Source: Luteimonas saliphila
GTDB lineage: Bacteria; Pseudomonadota; Gammaproteobacteria; Xanthomonadales; Xanthomonadaceae
Length of the DNA stretch: 64,000 nt
Assembly (NCBI RefSeq): GCF_016774335.1
Contig: NZ_JAETWA010000047.1
Coordinates: 186,001-250,000, forward strand
Direction: 5' to 3'
Shown here piece by piece: positions 57,742 through 64,000 of this stretch (position 1 is its first letter; each line of letters begins with the position of its first letter). The notes under the pieces are model-generated. The model was not told where the DNA came from and ran no database searches. It saw nothing but the letters and a program-made list of their open reading frames with translations. A program made the position numbers and the translations under genes.

Positions 57742-59651
57742 CAGCTCGAATCCGCTTCCGCGCGGATCCCGCGCGCCCGCATCAGGATCTCCGGCACCCG
57801 CGTTTCCTCCGGCGTGGCGAAGATGCCGACGCGCCGCAGCCAGTCGCCGGGCGCCTTCGCCGAGGTCAGCGCCACCACCGGGATCGACAGCACCAGCCCG
57901 GCGATCACCGGCGACATCCACGCCGCCAGCCCGGGCGAGACCAGATACGCGACCACGCCCGCGCCGATGCCGAACAGCGTGAGCCCGCCGTAGCGCGCCA
58001 GCAATGCCGACAGCGGCAGCGTGCCGTCGTCGCGGCGCTGTGCGTCCCAGCCCGAATCCTTGCCCGACAGCACCTCGGCCACGCCGCGCGACTGCAGGTA
58101 CATGGTCACCGGCGCCATCAACGCGGCCAGCACGGTTTCCAGCAGCAGGCCCGCGGCCAGTCGCCAGCTGCCGCCACAGGCGCGGCGCGTGGCGCGGTCG
58201 AGCATCGTGGCCAGGAAGCCGAGCAGCTTCGGCGCGAACAGCAGCGCCATGGTCAGCGCGAACACCCACAGGAAGCGTTCGGGATCGGCGTCGCGCCAGT
58301 ACGCCAGCGCCGAATAGCGGCCGTCCCCGCCCTCGATGCCGGCGGCTTCGAGCGGGATCGACAGGCCGACCAGCATCAGCATCGCCCACATCGGCGCGGT
58401 GAAGTAGTGGCCGATGCCGATCAGCAGGTGCACGCGGCTGATCCAGTGCAGGCCGCGCGCGGGCAGCACCATCGAATGCTGCAGGTTGCCCTGGCACCAG
58501 CGGCGGTCGCGCACCAGCATGTCGGTCAGCGACGGCGGACCTTCCTCGTAGCTGCCGCCGAGCCCGGGCTCCATGTGCAGCGCCCAGCCGCCGCGGCGCA
58601 TAAGCGCGGCCTCGACGAAGTCGTGGCTGAGCACGGTGCCGCCGAACGGCTCCCTTCCGCGCAGTTCCGGCAGGCCCGCGTGCGCGGCGAACGCCCGGGT
58701 GCGGATCATCGCGTTGTGGCCCCAGTAGTTGCTTTCCGCGCCGTGCCACCATGCCACGCCGTGCGCGACCACCGGCCCGTAGACGCGACCGGAGAACTGC
58801 TGCATGCGCGCGAACACCGTGCTGCCGTTCATCACCAGCGGCAGGGTCTGGATCAGCGCGACGTCGGCGTGGCGCTCCATCGCGGCCGCGAGCCGCACGA
58901 TGGTGGCGCCGCCCATCAGGCTGTCGGCGTCCAGGATCAGCATGTGCGCGAACCCGCCGCCGAAGCGGCGCACCCAGCCGGCGATGTTGCCGGCCTTGCG
59001 TTCGCTGTTGTCCTCGCGACGCCGGTAATACAGGCCGATGCCATCGCCCAGGCGCGCGCGCAGGTCGAGGAAAGCGCGTTCCTCCTCCGCAGCGATCTCC
59101 GGACGACGCGTGTCGCTGAGGATGAAGCAATCGAAATGCGCGGCCCGGCCGGTGGCGGCCACGGACTCCAGGATCGCCTGCACGCCGGCGAAGGTGCGCC
59201 GCGGATCCTCGTTGTAGACCGGCACCAGCAGCGCGGTGCGGGTCGACAGCTGCGGCAACGGACCGTCGTTCGCCAGCCCCAGCCGCAGCGGCCGGCGCGC
59301 GACCACGCGCGCGAACCCGGCGAGCGCGCCCATGAACGACATCGCGATCCAAGCGAACAGCATCACGAACAGCGCCAGCAGCACGCCTTCCAGGATCTCG
59401 ATGCCGCCACCGCGCATCAGCCACCACATCTGGTAGGCGGCGAACGCGGTCAGCATGCCGGTGCCGCCGAACACGAAAAGGCGGCGCAGGCCGATCGACG
59501 CCGGCGTGCTCGGCAGGCGCCTGTTGGCGAGCCGGCCGGCGTGCAGGTCCTGCACCGGCATCGGCAGCGGCGCCTCGGGCGGGAGCCAGGGCGCGGCGGG
59601 GATGTCCTCCTCGCGTCGAACGGTTTCTGCCTGCACGATCACGCCGGCCAC
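57741..59651 (-). CDS. opgH: Glucans biosynthesis glucosyltransferase H
   Basis: 636 residues, the size seen in Xanthomonadaceae (E. coli is longer). A GT2 catalytic domain with [20 protein letters not shown] and [13 protein letters not shown] (QxxRW-like) lies between N-terminal spans (about 50-100) and a C-terminal membrane bundle (about 390-610). It polymerises osmoregulated periplasmic glucan from UDP-glucose. The Pseudomonas syringae orthologue was first found as hrpM. Its start overlaps the end of opgD by 13 bp. Confidence 0.95.
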   Translation of the reverse strand: MAGVIVQAETVRREEDIPAAPWLPPEAPLPMPVQDLHAGRLANRRLPSTPASIGLRRLFVFGGTGMLTAFAAYQMWWLMRGGGIEILEGVLLALFVMLFAWIAMSFMGALAGFARVVARRPLRLGLANDGPLPQLSTRTALLVPVYNEDPRRTFAGVQAILESVAATGRAAHFDCFILSDTRRPEIAAEEERAFLDLRARLGDGIGLYYRRREDNSERKAGNIAGWVRRFGGGFAHMLILDADSLMGGATIVRLAAAMERHADVALIQTLPLVMNGSTVFARMQQFSGRVYGPVVAHGVAWWHGAESNYWGHNAMIRTRAFAAHAGLPELRGREPFGGTVLSHDFVEAALMRRGGWALHMEPGLGGSYEEGPPSLTDMLVRDRRWCQGNLQHSMVLPARGLHWISRVHLLIGIGHYFTAPMWAMLMLVGLSIPLEAAGIEGGDGRYSALAYWRDADPERFLWVFALTMALLFAPKLLGFLATMLDRATRRACGGSWRLAAGLLLETVLAALMAPVTMYLQSRGVAEVLSGKDSGWDAQRRDDGTLPLSALLARYGGLTLFGIGAGVVAYLVSPGLAAWMSPVIAGLVLSIPVVALTSAKAPGDWLRRVGIFATPEETRVPEILMRARGIRAEADSS

Positions 59652-61177
59652 CGCGACAGCCAGGTCTCCGACAGCGGCACACCGGACGCGTCGAGCAGAC
59701 GCGCGCGCAGTTCCACCTCGGCCGTCCCGGCCGGCATCAGTTCGAAGCTCATCCGCCAGTGGCCGGTCGCGGCGACGCGGTAGGCCACCGGGTTGCGCAG
59801 CTCGCCCACGGAAGCGGATGCCTCGACGCGCGGCGCGGCGTCAGCGGGTAGCGACGCCAGGCGCCCACCGTCGAAATCGATCACGAACAGCCGCGGCCGC
59901 GCCCCTTCCCCGTCGCCCTCGCCGGTGCGCGTCGCCACCACGCGCGCCAGCTGCGGCAGCCAGGTGTGGTCGCGGCCCCAGTGCAACCGGTAGCCGAAGC
60001 GATGCTCGCGTCCGGCCGCGAGCGACGCCCGCGGCCGCCAGAAGGCCACGATGTTGTCGGCGAACTCGTTGCCGGTCGGCAGCTCGACCAGGTGCACCTC
60101 GCCCGCGCCCCAGTCGCCCAGCGGCTCGACCCAGGCGTCCGGCCGGCGCTCGTACGAGCCCTCCGCGTCCTGGAACTGGGCGAAATCGCGCTTGCGCTGC
60201 ATCAGCCCGAAGCCGCGCGGGTGCTCGTCCTGGAATCCGCTGTGCGAGACTCCGGGCGGATTGCGCAACGGCCGCCAGGCCTGCTCGCCGGCGCCGTTGA
60301 ACAATGCCAGGCCGTCGGAATCGTGCACCGCGGGACGGAAATCGTCGACCCCGACGCGGTCGCCGGGATCGAACTCGAACATGCTCGTCAGCGGCGCGAT
60401 CCCCGCGTTGCGCAGTTCCACCCGCGGATACAGCCGCGCGTCCACGTCGATCAGGGTTTCCTCGCCCGCGGGCCGGATCGCGAAGCGATAGGCGCCGGCC
60501 ACGCTCGGGCTGTCGAGCAGCGCGTGCACGACCATGGTGTCCGCGCCCGCCGCCGGCTGCTCAAGCCAGAACGCGCGGAACAGCGGGAACTCCTCCGGCC
60601 CCGGATCGCCGCTGCCCAGCGCCAGTCCGCGCGCGGACAGGCCGTACACCAGCCCGCGCGCCACCGCACGGAAGTAGCTGGCGCCGAGGAACACGCACAG
60701 TTCGTCGAAATAATCGGCGCTGTTGACCGGCGCATGCAGGCGGAAGCCGGCGTGGCCGAGCGCGGGATCGTCGGGCGGCGGCACCTGCGGTCCGAACTCG
60801 AAGCGGTCGCGGCGGTAGGGCAGCGGCATCGCGCGGCCGTCCTCCACCAGGTGCAGGTCGACCCGGTCCTTGAACAGGAAGCCGCGATGGAACAGCTGCG
60901 CCTGGAACGGCGCCCCGGTATCGCGCCACAGCGCGTGCTCGGGGCGGAAGCGGTAGTCGCGGAACTGGTCGTAGTCGATGCTGTCGAGCGGCGGGGGAAG
61001 CGTGCGCTCGGGCGGCGCGTAGGCGCGCGCGGCCAGTGCGCGCGCCAGCGCGGGCACCGTGTCGCCATCGAAGGGGGTCGCGGCGCCCGATGCGGCGAAG
61101 GCGGCCAGGGATCGGCCAGGCAGGGCCAGCAGCACCGGCATCGATGCACCGGCCGCGATCAGGTCTCGGCGTCGCAA
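59639..61177 (-). CDS. opgD: Periplasmic glucan biosynthesis protein, OpgD/OpgG family
   Basis: 512 residues. The N-terminus [20 protein letters not shown] is a twin-arginine signal, which favours OpgD (Tat-exported) over OpgG (Sec-exported). The MdoG domain follows: [36 protein letters not shown], and [20 protein letters not shown]. It processes glucan chains in the periplasm and is coupled to opgH. Confidence 0.93.
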   Translation of the reverse strand: MRRRDLIAAGASMPVLLALPGRSLAAFAASGAATPFDGDTVPALARALAARAYAPPERTLPPPLDSIDYDQFRDYRFRPEHALWRDTGAPFQAQLFHRGFLFKDRVDLHLVEDGRAMPLPYRRDRFEFGPQVPPPDDPALGHAGFRLHAPVNSADYFDELCVFLGASYFRAVARGLVYGLSARGLALGSGDPGPEEFPLFRAFWLEQPAAGADTMVVHALLDSPSVAGAYRFAIRPAGEETLIDVDARLYPRVELRNAGIAPLTSMFEFDPGDRVGVDDFRPAVHDSDGLALFNGAGEQAWRPLRNPPGVSHSGFQDEHPRGFGLMQRKRDFAQFQDAEGSYERRPDAWVEPLGDWGAGEVHLVELPTGNEFADNIVAFWRPRASLAAGREHRFGYRLHWGRDHTWLPQLARVVATRTGEGDGEGARPRLFVIDFDGGRLASLPADAAPRVEASASVGELRNPVAYRVAATGHWRMSFELMPAGTAEVELRARLLDASGVPLSETWLSRWPA

Positions 61178-61260
61178 GGCAACCTCGTGGAAGGGCGGTA
61201 ACCCGCGCCCATTAGACGGGGCGACGCTTAACGGCGCGTCAAGGCGGCGTCACGATGCGC

Positions 61261-63306
61261 TCAGCCGGCCATCCCCGAATGCCGCAGCAGCGCGTCGATC
61301 CGTGGCGCCCGTCCGCGGAACGCACGGAAGTTCTCGGCCGCGCTGCGCACGCCGCCGCGCGCCAGCACCTCGTGGCGGAAGCGCGCGCCGGTTTCCGCGA
61401 GCCTGTCCGGCGCTTCCTCGAATGCGGCGTAGGCGTCGGCGCTGAGCACTTCGGCCCACTTGTAGCTGTAGTAGCCGGCGGCATAGCCCCCGGAGAAAAC
61501 GTGGCTGAACTGGTGCTGGAACCGGTTCCACGCCGGCGGCACGTTGACCGCGACCTCGCTGCGCACCCTGTCGACCAGTTGCTGCACCGGGTTGCGCGCC
61601 GGATCGAAGCCTTCGTGCAGCGCCATGTCGAACAGCGCGAACTCGAGCTGGCGCACGGTCGCCATGCCGCTCTGGAAGTTCTTCGCCGCCACCATCCGGT
61701 CGAACAACGCGCGCGGCAGGGGCTCGCCCGTCTCGACATGCGCGGTCATCGCCTCCACGCGCTCCCATTCCCAGCAGAAGTTCTCCATGAACTGGCTGGG
61801 CAGTTCCACCGCGTCCCATTCCACGCCGTTGATGCCGGCCACGCCCAGCTCGCCCACCCGGGTGAGCAACTGGTGCAGGCCGTGTCCCATCTCGTGGAAC
61901 AGCGTGGTCACGTCGGCATGGCTGAAGGTCGCCGGCTTGCCGTCGGCGCCGCGGCCGAAGTTGCAGACCAGGTGCACGATCGGTGTCTGCACGGCGCGCG
62001 CCTGCGCCTGCGCGCCCTGGTCGCGGCGGTTGCGGCAGTCGTCCATCCAGGCGCCGCCGCGCTTGCCCTCGCGCGCGTACAGGTCGAGGTAGAACTGGCC
62101 GACGAGCGCCCCGTCGCCGTCGACGAGCCGGTAGAAGCGCACGTCCTCGTGCCACACCGGCGCGCTGTCCGGCTCCACCCGCAGGCCGTAGAGGTCGTGG
62201 ACCAGACCGAACAGGCCGTCCAGCACCTTCGGCTCGGTGAAGTACTGTTTGACCTCCTGCGCCGAGAAACTGTAGAGCGACTGCTTGAGCTTCTCGCTGG
62301 CGTACGCGAGGTCCCAGGCCTCGAGCGTGTCGAGGCCCAGTTCCGCCTTCGCGAACGCCTCCAGTTCGGCGCGGTCGCGCTGCGCGTGAGGCCTGGCTCG
62401 CGCGGCGAGATCGCGCAGGAAGCCCAGCACCTCGCCCGGCGTCTCGGCCATCTTGGTGGCGAGCGAGTATTCGGCATAGCTGCCGAAGCCGAGCAAGGCG
62501 GCCAGTTCCGCACGCAGCGTGAGGATCCGATCGATCAGGGCGCTGTTGTCGAGCGCGGGATCGTCGCCGAGTTCCGAGGCGCGCACCGCATTGGCGCGGT
62601 AGAGGGTGGCGCGCAGCTCGCGATCATCGGCGTAGGTCAGCACCGGCAGGTACACCGGCATCTGCAGTCCGAGCTTCCAGCCCGGCTTGCCGTCCTTCTC
62701 CGCGGCCGCGCGACAGGCGGCAACGACGTCGGCGGGAATGCCGGACAGGCGCGATGCGTCGTCGATGTACAGCGCGTAGGCGTCGGTGGCATCGAGCACG
62801 TTCTGCGAAAACTTCGCCGATGCCGCCGACAGCGCTTCGCGGATCTCGCCGTAGCGCGCCTTTTGCGCATCGGGCAGCCCTGCGCCGCCGAGGCGAAAGT
62901 CGCGCAGCGCGTTCTCCACCACCTTGCGCCGCGCCTCGTCGCAGCCTGCGAATCCAGGTGCGTCGGCCAGCCTGCGGTACTGCGCGAACAACGCGAGGTT
63001 CTGGCCCAGCGCGCTCCAGAAGCGCGTGACCGCCGGCAACGTCTCGTTGTAGACCGCGCGCAATTCCGGCGTGTTGACCACCGCCTCGAGGTGGCCGACC
63101 TGGCCCCAGGCCCGTGCCAGGCGCTCGGTGGCGTCGTCCAGCGGCACCACGAAGCCGTCCCAGGTGACCGGCGAGACGGTCTCGGCCTCGCGCACGGCGG
63201 TCTCCGCCCGGGCCAGCAGTTCGGCGATCGCGGGCGCGACGTGTTCGGGGCGGATCGCGTCGAAGCGCGGCGGGCCGGAGAAGTCGAGCAGCGGGTTCGG
63301 CGACAT
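61261..63306 (-). CDS. prlC: M3-family oligopeptidase A (PrlC-like metallopeptidase)
   Basis: 681 residues from MSPNPLLDFSGPPRFDAIRP, the usual start of the OpdA/PrlC branch (IRPEHVAPAI). The zinc motif is in TTLFHEMGHGLHQLL (about 464-474), and the downstream Glu region NGVEWDAVELPSQFMENFCW fits. It degrades short peptides in the cytosol, including cleaved signal peptides. A Met 105 bp upstream is rejected. Confidence 0.94.
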   Translation of the reverse strand: MSPNPLLDFSGPPRFDAIRPEHVAPAIAELLARAETAVREAETVSPVTWDGFVVPLDDATERLARAWGQVGHLEAVVNTPELRAVYNETLPAVTRFWSALGQNLALFAQYRRLADAPGFAGCDEARRKVVENALRDFRLGGAGLPDAQKARYGEIREALSAASAKFSQNVLDATDAYALYIDDASRLSGIPADVVAACRAAAEKDGKPGWKLGLQMPVYLPVLTYADDRELRATLYRANAVRASELGDDPALDNSALIDRILTLRAELAALLGFGSYAEYSLATKMAETPGEVLGFLRDLAARARPHAQRDRAELEAFAKAELGLDTLEAWDLAYASEKLKQSLYSFSAQEVKQYFTEPKVLDGLFGLVHDLYGLRVEPDSAPVWHEDVRFYRLVDGDGALVGQFYLDLYAREGKRGGAWMDDCRNRRDQGAQAQARAVQTPIVHLVCNFGRGADGKPATFSHADVTTLFHEMGHGLHQLLTRVGELGVAGINGVEWDAVELPSQFMENFCWEWERVEAMTAHVETGEPLPRALFDRMVAAKNFQSGMATVRQLEFALFDMALHEGFDPARNPVQQLVDRVRSEVAVNVPPAWNRFQHQFSHVFSGGYAAGYYSYKWAEVLSADAYAAFEEAPDRLAETGARFRHEVLARGGVRSAAENFRAFRGRAPRIDALLRHSGMAG

Positions 63307-63509
63307 GGAATGGGGTCCGGGTTCGGCAGGGGTGGAAGGGAAGTGGGTGCCCGCACGTTCGGGATCAAGCATGCCATGCGTCGCAGCCGCACCGCGTCGA
63401 CGGCCGCGCATAGTCCGCCGGTCGTCTTCCCGCGTCTGCGCCCCCGCGGGTGCGTTCGCGCGGGCGCGCTGCGGTACCGTAGCGCCACCGCCCGCACCGG
63501 AGCACAGGC

Positions 63510-64000
63510 ATGGCCCGACTCACCGCGAAGGATTTCCATCCCGAACTGCTGGAGCTGTACGACTTCTACGTGCACGGCCGCATCTCGCGCCGGGATTTCC
63601 TCGACCGCGCGACGAAGTTCGCCGTCGGCGGCCTGACCGCGGCCACCATCCTGGCCTCGCTCAGCCCCGACTACGCGCTGGCGCAGCAGGTGCAGTTCAC
63701 CGATCCGGACATCCTTGCCGAGTACATCCGCTATCCCTCGCCCAACGGCCACGGCGAGGTGCGCGGCTACCGCGTGCGCCCGGCCAAGGCCGAGGGCAGG
63801 CTGCCGGGCGTGGTGGTGGTGCACGAGAACCGCGGCCTCAACCCCTACATCGAGGACGTGGCGCGGCGGCTGGCCAAGGCCGGGTTCCTGGCGCTGGCGC
63901 CGGACGGGCTGAGTTCGGTCGGCGGCTACCCGGGCAACGATGCGCGCGGGCGCGAGCTGCAGCAGCAGGTCGATCCGGAAAAGCTGATGAACGACTTCTT
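63510..64000 (+). CDS. Dienelactone hydrolase family protein, 3' end cut by the window
   Basis: 163 residues are visible. The N-terminus carries an internal Tat signal, RISRRDFLDRATKFAVGGL...ALAQQ, then the alpha/beta-hydrolase start with VVVVHENRGLNPYIEDVARR and GFLALAPDGLSS. The catalytic Cys/Ser region lies beyond the window. Tat-exported members are common in this family; the substrate is unknown. Confidence 0.88.
   Translation, partial: MARLTAKDFHPELLELYDFYVHGRISRRDFLDRATKFAVGGLTAATILASLSPDYALAQQVQFTDPDILAEYIRYPSPNGHGEVRGYRVRPAKAEGRLPGVVVVHENRGLNPYIEDVARRLAKAGFLALAPDGLSSVGGYPGNDARGRELQQQVDPEKLMNDF

Overview
The window comes from a high-GC gammaproteobacterium of the Xanthomonadaceae/Lysobacteraceae type (Luteimonas/Lysobacter-like). 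The evidence is the strong GC3 bias, the ilvA-leuA-leuB order beside divergent leuCD with a LysR regulator, a PCMT-family methyltransferase upstream of tolC, an ECF sigma/PknS-type kinase pair, GTAG-headed extragenic palindromes, and GGGAATS heptamer repeats. The genus is inferred from gene content, not proven.

Layout. 0-7.7 kb: branched-chain amino-acid genes (3' part of ilvA, leuA, leuB; leuD and leuC on the other strand) and a LysR regulator. 7.7-15 kb: an RND efflux pump (permease and adaptor) with a divergent TetR regulator, then a PCMT-family methyltransferase and the outer-membrane channel TolC. 15-24 kb: envelope genes (waaA, an LpxL-type acyltransferase, an O-antigen-ligase-like protein, a GT4 glycosyltransferase, an ELM1-family protein) and small redox or stress proteins (pirin, YceI lipoprotein, nitroreductase). 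24.1-24.7 kb: a 137-bp-period array of palindromic GTAG repeats. 24.7-36.7 kb: an EF-hand protein, a fatty-acid desaturase, a lone ABC ATPase, mutM, an ECF sigma factor with a Ser/Thr kinase-TPR protein, tdk, rep, yceH and an acid phosphatase lipoprotein.

37.3-57.5 kb is the accessory heart of the window: a non-flagellar type III secretion system of unusual make-up. A long minus-strand series reads fliO-like, sctV, sctD, an sctF-like small protein, sctI, sctJ, sctK, sctL, sctN, sctO, sctP, and then six small genes of unknown function. A plus-strand operon carries a soluble FixL-like kinase, a FixJ-like regulator, sctQ, sctR, sctS and sctT. Four points stand out: a FliO-like protein (normally flagellar), an SctR with an insertion of roughly 120 residues, duplicated families among the small accessory proteins, and no recognisable SctU switch protein or SctC secretin in the window. 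A 523-residue protein with two C-terminal hydrophobic segments at the island edge is a translocator or substrate candidate.

57.7-64 kb: osmoregulated periplasmic glucan genes opgH and opgD, an M3 oligopeptidase and the 5' part of a Tat-exported dienelactone hydrolase. All functional calls rest on reading motifs and gene context; no database search was run.
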